Source of the DNA: Arcobacter sp. UBA7394
GTDB lineage: Bacteria > Campylobacterota > Campylobacteria > Campylobacterales > Arcobacteraceae
DNA: 7,907 nt
Assembly: GCA_002470185.1 (NCBI GenBank)
Contig: DKNG01000012.1
Location: 1-7,907 of the forward strand
Direction of reading: 5' to 3'
In this document: positions 1-5,320 of the stretch, in pieces
Layout of the letters: every line of letters begins with the position of its first letter
Position numbering within the stretch: the first letter of the stretch is position 1
The notes under the pieces: model-generated
The model's database searches: none
The model's input: only the letters and a program-made list of their open reading frames with translations
Told to the model about the DNA's origin: nothing
Translations under genes and position numbers: made by a program

Positions 1-419
1 GCTACTGATTTACCGTGATTTCCATCTGTTGCACACGAAACTGTAATCTTGTTTGTAATATCTTTATATGTTCCTGCTAATAAATCATTTGAATTTGCAT
101 CAATACCTTGCTCTTTTAATTTTCCAATTAATAAATTTGCAACTGCGTATGCTCCACCTAAAGCTTTAAAACTTTTAAGAGAGAATCTAAAGTGCTCATT
201 TTTGTAATATAGTTTTGAAACACCTGTTTGTTCTGCTAATTCATCTAGGCTCACAAGTGGAGTAACTGCGTACTCATCCCAAGAAGTAATCTCTTTTGAT
301 GCTTTCTCAAAACCTTCTAGACTTAAAATATCTTGGTGCTCGTACTTACCTACTACTGTATTTGCTGTATTATCGAAAAATTCTGTATTGTTTAAATATT
401 GTTTAAAATTGTTTATCAT
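1..419 (-). CDS. dpaL: Diaminopropionate ammonia-lyase-like PLP enzyme, N-terminal part (cut by window edge)
   Basis: The first 139 codons of a fold-type II PLP enzyme; the rest lies beyond position 1. The segment SFKALGGAYAV (residues 83-93) carries the presumed PLP-binding Lys85. TDGNHG (131-136) is the phosphate/cofactor loop, and its Asp132 aligns with Asp120 of the E. coli enzyme (YgeX), recalled as a catalytic base. The stretch from about residue 66 (GVSKLYYKNE) also follows the E. coli protein closely. The family splits D- or L-2,3-diaminopropionate into pyruvate and two ammonia in the cytoplasm; relatives act on other beta-substituted amino acids, so the exact substrate is open. The ATG at 417-419 has an AAGGAA site 7 bases upstream. 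It follows dctM by 38 bp of A-rich, unstructured spacer and is probably the fifth gene of the dctP operon. EutB or threonine-dehydratase-like enzymes are the main alternatives. Confidence 0.85.
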   Translation of the reverse strand, partial: MINNFKQYLNNTEFFDNTANTVVGKYEHQDILSLEGFEKASKEITSWDEYAVTPLVSLDELAEQTGVSKLYYKNEHFRFSLKSFKALGGAYAVANLLIGKLKEQGIDANSNDLLAGTYKDITNKITVSCATDGNHGKSV

Positions 420-457
420 GATGTTATTCCTTATTTTTATTTATTTTATTTTATTTT

Positions 458-1795
458 TTACTTATCAAATGCCAAATCTCTTAAGAACAGAGCTGAATCA
501 GGGAAGAATATTAAAATCGCTGACATCAACATTAGTATTAAGAAGAATGGTAAAATTCCAGAAATTACTTGCATATATGATTTTTTAAATACAGCAATTG
601 CTGTGAAAATATCACATCCAAATGGTGGTGTCGCCGAACCAATTGCCATTTGTAAAGTAATTACAACTCCAACTAAAACTGGATCAATTCCTGATGAATC
701 AATAATTGGCATAAATACTGGTGTTAAAATCAGTAATACAACAATTGAATCAACAAACATACATCCAACAACAAATGCTACTGAGATAACAAAAAGTATA
801 AACTCAGGACTTGCATTTTCTAAATTAAGTGCTCCTAATAACTCTTGTGGAATCATCTCAAATGAGATATACCAAGAGAAGGCTTGACCAGCACCAACAA
901 GAATAAATACAACTGCTGTAATAAGACCCGTACTTAATGACGAATCAATTAAATCAGATAGTCCTAATTTTCTGTAAATCACAACTTCTAAAATAATCGC
1001 ATACAGTACAGAAAATGCTGCTGCTTCTGTTGGAGTAAATGCTCCACTATAAATCCCACCTACAATAAGTACTGGGAATCCCATTGGTAAGATTGATTTT
1101 TTAACAGCTTGAAATCTAGCTGCCCAATCTCTTTTTGGTGCTAATGTAATTTCATCTTGATGCATTACAGAATAAATGTAACAATAAACTGAAAACAGAC
1201 CTGTTAAAATAAGACCTGGACCAATTCCTGCAATAAACAGTTCTGCAATATTTGCATTTGCTAAAACACCGAATAAAATAAGACCAATACTAGGTGGAAT
1301 TAACCAAGCAATATCACTTGCATTGATTATAAGTCCTAAAATAAAATTATCTTTATATCCTGCTTTTAAAAGCTTTGGTCTCATAATTGAACCAACAGAT
1401 ACAACTGTTGCTTGAGTTGAACCAGAAACAGAACCAAATAATGTACATGAAATACAAGTTGTAATTGGTAATCCACCTCTGTAGTGACCAATAAATACTT
1501 CAATTAAATCAAGTAATCTTGTAGCCGTGTGACCCCTGGTCATAATATCCGCTGCAAAAATAAACATTGGAATTGCTATTAGTGCATTTGGAGTAATACC
1601 TGTAATCATTTGCTGAATTATATTTTGCAGAGGTAAATCTGAAAAATGTAAAAACCCTATCATTGTTGCTACCGTTAAAGGCACAACCATTGGGAAACTT
1701 AAAAATAATAAAACTACCATTACAAATAAAAGAGTAAAAGTAATTACATAAACATCAAGCTCACCATTTATCACATTTTGAAAAAATTCTAACAT
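458..1795 (-). CDS. dctM: TRAP transporter large permease subunit DctM
   Basis: A complete 445-residue protein, the usual length for the 12-helix large TRAP subunit that carries the substrate through the inner membrane using a sodium gradient. Family signatures are visible in order: IPMFIFAADIM (75-85), the glycine/serine-rich GSVSGSTQATVVSVGSIMRP (121-140), IPPSIGLILFGVLA (166-179), GGIYSGAFTPTEAAAFSVLYA (about 246-266) and ATPPFG (388-393). Long hydrophobic segments run from end to end. The ATG at 1793-1795 overlaps the dctQ stop by 7 bp and has a strong AGGAG site 7 bases upstream, the best ribosome binding site in this operon and consistent with coupled translation. It works with DctQ and the periplasmic DctP encoded upstream. 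The substrate cannot be deduced from this subunit. Confidence 0.96.
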   Translation of the reverse strand: MLEFFQNVINGELDVYVITFTLLFVMVVLLFLSFPMVVPLTVATMIGFLHFSDLPLQNIIQQMITGITPNALIAIPMFIFAADIMTRGHTATRLLDLIEVFIGHYRGGLPITTCISCTLFGSVSGSTQATVVSVGSIMRPKLLKAGYKDNFILGLIINASDIAWLIPPSIGLILFGVLANANIAELFIAGIGPGLILTGLFSVYCYIYSVMHQDEITLAPKRDWAARFQAVKKSILPMGFPVLIVGGIYSGAFTPTEAAAFSVLYAIILEVVIYRKLGLSDLIDSSLSTGLITAVVFILVGAGQAFSWYISFEMIPQELLGALNLENASPEFILFVISVAFVVGCMFVDSIVVLLILTPVFMPIIDSSGIDPVLVGVVITLQMAIGSATPPFGCDIFTAIAVFKKSYMQVISGILPFFLILMLMSAILIFFPDSALFLRDLAFDK

Positions 1796-2340
1796 GCTTG
1801 ATCTCCTATATTTGAATCACAATCTTTCTCTTCAATTACATCGTAAGATAGGTATATCTCCTCATGCAATAGGTTTTGAATAAATCGTATAAAAAACTGA
1901 ACTCCCGTCATAAAAAAGCCTATTGGTACAATCATATATACTAAATAAACTTGTATTTGAAGCGCAGGACTTTGTCTATTTATCTCTTTTAATTGCATCA
2001 CGTATACCCATGCTTCATAAGCTAATAAAAACATTAACATTGAAGTTGTAATTGCAATAAAAATCATTAAAAACTTTTTCTTTTTATGAGATAATGAATC
2101 ATAAATTGCAGTCATCCTGATATTTCTACCATTTCTTACTGCATAAGCTAATCCTATAAAAGTTACGGACACCATTAAAAACTGATTTAATTCCTCAGAA
2201 AAATATATACTTTGATTAAAAATATATCTTCCTAAAGCATTTGCAGTTGTGTTGATCATCATTAACAAAATAGATAAAGATAAAAGAATCTTTTCAGATT
2301 TTGCTGTGATAGAATTTAGTTTTGATAATACATTTGCCAT
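1789..2340 (-). CDS. dctQ: TRAP transporter small permease subunit DctQ
   Basis: A 183-residue four-helix membrane protein of the DctQ family, which holds the large subunit in the membrane and contacts the binding protein. Hydrophobic segments lie near residues 17-35, 53-68, 88-110 and 131-152. GRYIFN (37-42), the following SEELNQF (48-54) and the segment GLAYAVRNGRNIRM (63-76) are family hallmarks. I chose the ATG at 2338-2340 (protein starting MANVLSK), which lies 1 bp after the EutA-like stop with GGAG and AGAAAGA upstream. An in-frame ATG at 2368-2370 would add ten charged residues and overlap the upstream gene by 29 bp, with only a poorly spaced AGG. The C-terminus is an acidic tail ending in two cysteines (EEKDCDSNIGDQAC). 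Co-translation with dctM is suggested by the 7-bp overlap. Confidence 0.92.
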   Translation of the reverse strand: MANVLSKLNSITAKSEKILLSLSILLMMINTTANALGRYIFNQSIYFSEELNQFLMVSVTFIGLAYAVRNGRNIRMTAIYDSLSHKKKKFLMIFIAITTSMLMFLLAYEAWVYVMQLKEINRQSPALQIQVYLVYMIVPIGFFMTGVQFFIRFIQNLLHEEIYLSYDVIEEKDCDSNIGDQAC

Positions 2341-2341
2341 C

Positions 2342-3109
2342 TTATCTTTCTTTCTCCAAGATTGAACCAAAACCTAAAATTGGTTTTTTATAGTTTGCTA
2401 GTCTTAGAATATCCCAAGCCATAACTTGGTTACTTGTTAAAATTGTTTTTCCAGTGATTTTCTCTAATTCATCTATGTATCTACAGATATTTAAATTTGT
2501 ACAAGAAACAAAAATAGTTTTTACATCTTTCTCTTTTGCCATTTCTATCACTGCATCTTTAATAGAATCAGGATGAATACTTGGAACTAAATTATCATTA
2601 GTATTATTGAAAGTTGCAGCGCTAATAGTCTTTATATTAGGTTCCATACCATCTAAAATACCTTGTGTAACTTCTTTGCTATAAGGAGTTATTACTCCTA
2701 ATTCATTTATATTTAAAAACTCACATGCATTTTTAATTGCAGAATATGGGTTTGTAACTTCTTTGATTTCTCTTTTTGAATCACTTTGTTTAATAATTCT
2801 TGCAACTTCATCTTCACCTATTGTCATGGAAGCAGATGTACACGAAAGTGCTACTACATCTAAAGTCATACCAGGTAAGATAGTTTTTGTAGCTGTTGCT
2901 AGCTCATTTTTAATTGCCATTAAAACTGCTGGTGTTAATTCAACTGAATCCATCATTACTCTTGAAGGAAAACATAAAACTCCAGTATCTTTTAAAATTG
3001 CATCAAATTCATATAAAGTTATTTGATCTGTTGCAAGAAGTATTAAACCTATTTTTCCATTATGAGAAATTTTATTATTAAGTTCGCTATCTATTATTTT
3101 TATTTCCAT
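2342..3109 (-). CDS. EutA-like Asp/Glu-racemase superfamily enzyme (maleate isomerase / arylmalonate decarboxylase type)
   Basis: A complete 255-residue cytoplasmic enzyme. Two active-site cysteines sit in symmetric contexts, Cys90 in ALSCTSASMTIG and Cys203 in VSCTNL, as in racemases and maleate isomerase; arylmalonate decarboxylase keeps only the second. The ATDQ segment (26-29), LPGMTLDVV (78-86), TPYSKEV (141-147) and TSNQVMAWDILRLA (225-238) match the pattern I recall for EutA proteins of ectoine-utilisation clusters, where EutA is paired with a PLP enzyme (EutB) and a TRAP system. Two-cysteine members usually racemise or isomerise substrates by proton transfer, but the biochemical role of EutA is poorly defined, so no reaction is assigned. 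The ATG at 3107-3109 has AAGGAA 5 bases upstream. The gene sits between dctP and dctQM, an unusual place for an enzyme, which ties it to the transported substrate. Confidence 0.85.
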   Translation of the reverse strand: MEIKIIDSELNNKISHNGKIGLILLATDQITLYEFDAILKDTGVLCFPSRVMMDSVELTPAVLMAIKNELATATKTILPGMTLDVVALSCTSASMTIGEDEVARIIKQSDSKREIKEVTNPYSAIKNACEFLNINELGVITPYSKEVTQGILDGMEPNIKTISAATFNNTNDNLVPSIHPDSIKDAVIEMAKEKDVKTIFVSCTNLNICRYIDELEKITGKTILTSNQVMAWDILRLANYKKPILGFGSILEKER

Positions 3110-3122
3110 TTTATTTCCTTAG

Positions 3123-3145
3123 AAAAACCCCGAAGAGGGGCTTTT
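3123..3145 (-). terminator. Intra-operon hairpin with U-tract after dctP
   Basis: It starts 2 bp after the dctP stop. On the minus strand AAAAGCCCC pairs with GGGGTTTTT around a TCTTC loop: four GC pairs, one G-U wobble and four A-U pairs, ending in a run of U. It is the only GC-rich hairpin in the left-hand block. The ribosome binding site of the EutA-like gene follows directly, and no other promoter is evident, so partial termination or 3'-end protection of the dctP transcript is likelier than a full stop. This would raise the binding protein above the membrane subunits. On the plus strand the wobble becomes an A-C mismatch, so the minus direction fits better. Confidence 0.75.
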
Positions 3146-3147
3146 AT

Positions 3148-4200
3148 TTAGTGTCTACTTTCTGCGTCTTTTACTTCTTGGATTAAGTTATTTAAGATTT
3201 TTTTAGCATCTTCTTTAGCTTGATCTTTTTTCCCATCTGGGTACGCTTTAGCCACTACGTCTAAGAAAGTTCCATGTAAAGATTTACTTAATTCTTTAAA
3301 CTTAGCTCTCTCTTCTTCAGTTAAAGTAATAAGTTTTAACTCTTTGTTTTCTTTTAACATTTTTTCAGTATTTTCTTTGTTGATTCTTTTTTGGTATTCA
3401 AATGCTGCTTTGTTTGCTGCTTTAATTGCTTTGTTAATAATTGCTTGTTTTTCTGGAGTTTGTTTAGCAAACCATTTTGCATTTGTAGAAATTGTTCCAA
3501 TATATGGTTGTTGACCTGGGAACATAATATATTTTTGAACCATGTGCCATTTAGCATTGTAAATGAAGTACATTGGATTTACCATACCATCAACTGTTCC
3601 TAATTGTAAAGAAGAGTAAACTTCTCCCCATGATAATGGAGTTGGAACTGCACCAAAGGCTTTATATGTTTCTACTGGAATTGTAGAAGTGAATGTTCTG
3701 ATTTTTTGACCTGCGAAATCTTCTGGAGTTCTAATAGGTTTGTTTGCACCCCATGCCATTTCACCCTCAGAAATCATTGATAAAAGTTTTAAGTTTGCTT
3801 TTTCAAATTTTGGAGCTAAATCATTATAGATAGTTTTACTTGTAGTTAATACTTCATAAGCTGCATCTTCATTATTAGTTAATACATATGGAATTGAAAT
3901 TGATTGAACTTCAGGTACATATGAACCTAAGTGACCAGTTCCCACAGATACAAAGTTGATTGAACCATTTGATGTTAATTCAACAATATCATTTTCACCA
4001 CCAAGTTGTCCGTAATAATAGATTCTAACTTTAATTTTTCCATTAGACTCTTTTTTTACTACTTTTGCAAATTCTTGAGCATAGATATCTTGAACATCTT
4101 TTTTTGCCTCTTCACTGGCAAACTTCCAAGTCTCTGCACTTAATGATACCGCACCTAATAATAACGCACACGCTGTTCCTAGTAATTTGTTTCTAAACAT
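3148..4200 (-). CDS. dctP: TRAP transporter periplasmic substrate-binding protein DctP
   Basis: A complete 350-residue protein. A Sec signal peptide (MFRNKLLGTACALLLGAVSLSA) probably ends after Ala22, giving a mature protein beginning ETWKFASEE. The DctP core is clear: GANKPIRTPEDFAGQKIR (151-168), TPLSWGEVYSSLQLGTVDGM (187-206) and VNPMYFIYN (207-215). Arg168 and Asn208 (146 and 186 in the mature form) fall where TRAP binding proteins place the arginine and asparagine that hold the ligand carboxylate, so the ligand is expected to be a carboxylate or zwitterion. Trp191 and Phe212 are plausible pocket aromatics. The ATG at 4198-4200 has AAGGAAGAG just upstream. It is the first gene of the operon, with a promoter at about 4230 and a terminator-like hairpin directly after its stop. 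The ligand is unknown; an amino-carboxylate would fit the downstream enzymes. Confidence 0.95.
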   Translation of the reverse strand: MFRNKLLGTACALLLGAVSLSAETWKFASEEAKKDVQDIYAQEFAKVVKKESNGKIKVRIYYYGQLGGENDIVELTSNGSINFVSVGTGHLGSYVPEVQSISIPYVLTNNEDAAYEVLTTSKTIYNDLAPKFEKANLKLLSMISEGEMAWGANKPIRTPEDFAGQKIRTFTSTIPVETYKAFGAVPTPLSWGEVYSSLQLGTVDGMVNPMYFIYNAKWHMVQKYIMFPGQQPYIGTISTNAKWFAKQTPEKQAIINKAIKAANKAAFEYQKRINKENTEKMLKENKELKLITLTEEERAKFKELSKSLHGTFLDVVAKAYPDGKKDQAKEDAKKILNNLIQEVKDAESRH

Positions 4201-4229
4201 ATCTCTTCCTTTATAGTTTATATAATGTC

Positions 4230-4235
4230 AGTATA
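4230..4235 (-). promoter_or_regulatory. Candidate -10 element of the dctP operon
   Basis: On the minus strand TATACT (5 of 6 to TATAAT) lies 29 bp before the dctP start, which would give a leader of roughly 20-25 bases with the ribosome binding site in it. No good -35 hexamer is visible, as is common in Campylobacterota. The element overlaps the palindrome GTATAC, and the candidate regulator site at 4253-4272 lies just upstream. A later TATATAAAC-like stretch near 4218-4224 is a less likely alternative because it leaves almost no leader. Confidence 0.45.
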
Positions 4236-4293
4236 CGCCTCATTAACTTAAAATATACTTAAGATATATTTAGAATATATACAAAAAATATAC
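4231..4293. repeat. Four TATAC direct repeats upstream of dctP
   Basis: The pentamer TATAC occurs on the plus strand at 4232-4236, 4254-4258, 4278-4282 and 4289-4293. The spacings are 22, 24 and 11 bp, close to whole turns of the helix. The copies flank or overlap the -10 candidate and the shared near-palindrome, so they may mark half-sites on one DNA face. The region is extremely AT-rich and the repeat is short, so chance is a real alternative. Confidence 0.3.
4253..4272 (-). promoter_or_regulatory. Candidate GntR/FCD operator upstream of dctP
   Basis: The minus strand reads TAAATATATCTTAAGTATAT. The same 20-mer with one mismatch is found at 5093-5112 upstream of the GntR-family gene, in the opposite orientation. 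The core CTTAAG is a perfect palindrome flanked by ATATA on both sides, as expected for a dimeric winged-helix regulator. It lies about 20 bp upstream of the dctP -10 candidate, where a repressor could block polymerase or an activator could assist it. Confidence 0.5.
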
Positions 4294-4357
4294 AGTAAAC
4301 TATAATATATATTATTTTAGTATTTTTAATAATTACTAATATGATTTTTTTAAGAGT

Positions 4358-4378
4358 TTTGTTTAATATTTAAACAAA
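4358..4378. repeat. Perfect 9-bp inverted repeat between gntR and dctP
   Basis: Arms TTTGTTTAA and TTAAACAAA are separated by the 3-bp spacer TAT. It lies about 37 bp after the gntR stop and about 160 bp before dctP. It may be an operator for another regulator, or form a second hairpin behind the inverted repeat at 4387-4416. It carries only two GC pairs, so as RNA it would be weak. Confidence 0.45.
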
Positions 4379-4386
4379 TTTGGAAG

Positions 4387-4416
4387 AAAGAGTAAATTAA
4401 TATACATTTACTCTTT
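4387..4416 (-). terminator. Inverted repeat overlapping the gntR stop, weak terminator candidate
   Basis: Arms AAAGAGTAAAT and ATTTACTCTTT are perfectly complementary over 11 bp around the 8-base loop TAATATAC; one arm reaches into the gntR stop codon (4415-4417). On the minus strand the second arm ends in CUCUUU followed by CUUCC, so the U-tract is interrupted and the stem has only two GC pairs. It may be a weak intrinsic terminator or a 3'-end stabilising hairpin for the regulator mRNA. Confidence 0.4.
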
Positions 4417-5056
4417 AAATAGCATGACTTCTTACAAATGCTTCTAAATAATCAATTAAATCATCTACATATTTTTCAGCAGATTCTTTATCTTGAGCAA
4501 TTACAGCTTCTAGAATTTTTTTATGTAGAACTTTACCTTTTTGATGATCATCTTTTTTAGCATAGTAATACCAGAATCTATGAGATAGACCTTGTACATT
4601 TCTTAGTTCTTCATATATAAATTGATTTTTTGAACACTTAGCTAAGATTCTATGTCTCTCTTTTAGCCAGTGTAAGAATTCAACATCATCTTGTTCATCA
4701 ACAATATTTACTAATTCTTGAAGGCTTTTTTTGTCTAGTTCAGTTAATCTGTCAATTGCAGACTTTACGCATAGTTGTAGTATTGCTCGTCTTACTTCTA
4801 ATAATTGAAGTTGAGTAGAACCACTCATTTCAGGAATTAATACTCCAATTCTAGAGATATTAACTAAAGATTCATTTGCTAATAATCGTAAAGCTTCTCG
4901 AACAGGTGTTCTTCCAGCTCCAACCATTTCAGATATCTCAGCTTCTGTTAAAACAGTTCCTGGTTCTATTTCACAAAACACAATAAGATCTTCAAGTTTT
5001 TCATAAACTTGTTCTGTCATTGTTTTATTTTTTTCTCGTTTTAGTTTATTCTTCAT
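4415..5056 (-). CDS. GntR-family transcriptional regulator, FadR/FCD subfamily
   Basis: A complete 213-residue regulator. The N-terminal winged helix (about 13-76) contains the typical GntR segment GAGRTPVREALRLLANESLV (46-65). The rest is an all-helical FCD ligand domain. His135, nine residues before Asn144, and His178 in VLHKKILEAV match two of the metal-binding histidines of FCD proteins. The third position appears to be Leu200, so the metal site may be incomplete or altered. FCD regulators usually sense an organic acid or amino-acid-like intermediate and repress the linked catabolic operon. The dctP operon lies 214 bp downstream in the same direction, and a near-identical 20-mer precedes both units, so autoregulation and control of dctP are inferred. 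The ATG at 5054-5056 has only a weak TTAGG site; Met13 is an alternative start with no better signal. Confidence 0.9.
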   Translation of the reverse strand: MKNKLKREKNKTMTEQVYEKLEDLIVFCEIEPGTVLTEAEISEMVGAGRTPVREALRLLANESLVNISRIGVLIPEMSGSTQLQLLEVRRAILQLCVKSAIDRLTELDKKSLQELVNIVDEQDDVEFLHWLKERHRILAKCSKNQFIYEELRNVQGLSHRFWYYYAKKDDHQKGKVLHKKILEAVIAQDKESAEKYVDDLIDYLEAFVRSHAI

Positions 5057-5084
5057 TTAACATACCTAACTACGTATTTTAGAA

Positions 5085-5090
5085 ATTATA
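5085..5090 (-). promoter_or_regulatory. Candidate -10 element of the GntR-family gene
   Basis: The minus strand has a perfect TATAAT 28 bp before the ATG, predicting a start of transcription near 5078. No -35 consensus is seen; TATATA lies at the right spacing. The candidate operator 5093-5112 sits directly upstream of this hexamer, which would allow the regulator to block its own promoter. Confidence 0.5.
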
Positions 5091-5092
5091 TT

Positions 5093-5112
5093 TAAATATA
5101 TCTTAAATATAT
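5093..5112 (+). promoter_or_regulatory. Candidate GntR/FCD operator upstream of its own gene
   Basis: The plus strand reads TAAATATATCTTAAATATAT, matching the dctP-proximal site (4253-4272, minus strand) at 19 of 20 positions. It begins 2 bp upstream of the perfect TATAAT of this gene, within the -35/-10 region, which is the classical position for autorepression. The low complexity of the sequence limits confidence. Confidence 0.5.
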
Positions 5113-5163
5113 ATTCTGTTTTTTACTATAGCTTAGTTGTTAAAGGCTTTTCAAATAATCAAT

Positions 5164-5236
5164 GTGTAAGAAATCTTAGCATTATGAAGAAAAAAAGGAG
5201 GGGTATTTTCTTAATATTTTGCTCAAACTCTTACAC
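5164..5236 (-). ncRNA. Long imperfect hairpin with C/U-rich loop; candidate 3'-UTR structure or small RNA
   Basis: On the minus strand GTGTAAGA (5236-5229) pairs perfectly with TCTTACAC (5171-5164). Inside it, four pairs including two G-U wobbles, then AGC/GCT, ATTA/TAAT and AGAAAA/TTTTCT continue the stem with small bulges. This makes about 25 pairs closed by the 12-base loop UACCCCUCCUUU (5205-5194). The two wobbles become A-C mismatches on the plus strand, favouring minus-strand transcription. It begins about 85 bases after the stop of the solute-binding-protein gene. The loop is complementary to purine-rich ribosome binding sites. There is no U-tract after the stem, so it is not a standard terminator. 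Function is unknown. Confidence 0.35.
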
Positions 5237-5275
5237 CTGAAGAATAGAAAACTTTAAAATAATTCAATAACATAA

Positions 5276-5286
5276 TATACTGTATA
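5276..5286. repeat. TATACTGTATA inverted repeat
   Basis: Two 5-bp arms, TATAC and GTATA, flank a single T, about 35 bp after the stop of the solute-binding-protein gene. The arm matches the TATAC repeats upstream of dctP and resembles sites of some GntR regulators. It is nearly 200 bp upstream of the gntR promoter and is short, so its meaning is uncertain. Confidence 0.25.
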
Positions 5287-5320
5287 ACAATTGCTTCAAT
5301 CTAAAATGGGATGAATAGTA

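Noticed and set aside
420..457. T/A-rich repeat tract between dctM and dpaL as a terminator
   Set aside because: It contains no hairpin; it is a simple A-rich leader on the transcribed strand with a ribosome binding site at its end.
399..887. Open frame of 162 codons on the plus strand
   Set aside because: It lies antisense to dctM, which has full family signatures, and its translation shows no recognisable domain. The 388-588 frame has the same problem.
2338..2370. Longer dctQ start at 2368-2370
   Set aside because: It adds a charged ten-residue extension overlapping the upstream gene and has only a poorly spaced AGG; the ATG at 2338-2340 fits the family N-terminus and the operon spacing.
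2763..3026. Open frame of 87 codons on the plus strand
   Set aside because: It is antisense to the EutA-like gene, whose two-cysteine motifs are unmistakable.
3354..3603. Short open frames on both strands within dctP
   Set aside because: Both are alternative-frame shadows of the DctP coding sequence, with compositionally biased translations.
5195..5203. AAGGAGGGG as a plus-strand ribosome binding site
   Set aside because: No start codon follows at a usable distance and no plus-strand gene is present; it is better explained as the complement of the C/U-rich loop.
5182..5240. Plus-strand mini-ORF beginning ATGAAGAAAAAAAGG (18 codons)
   Set aside because: It has no ribosome binding site, lies inside the hairpin and codes for a low-complexity lysine/arginine start; nothing supports translation.
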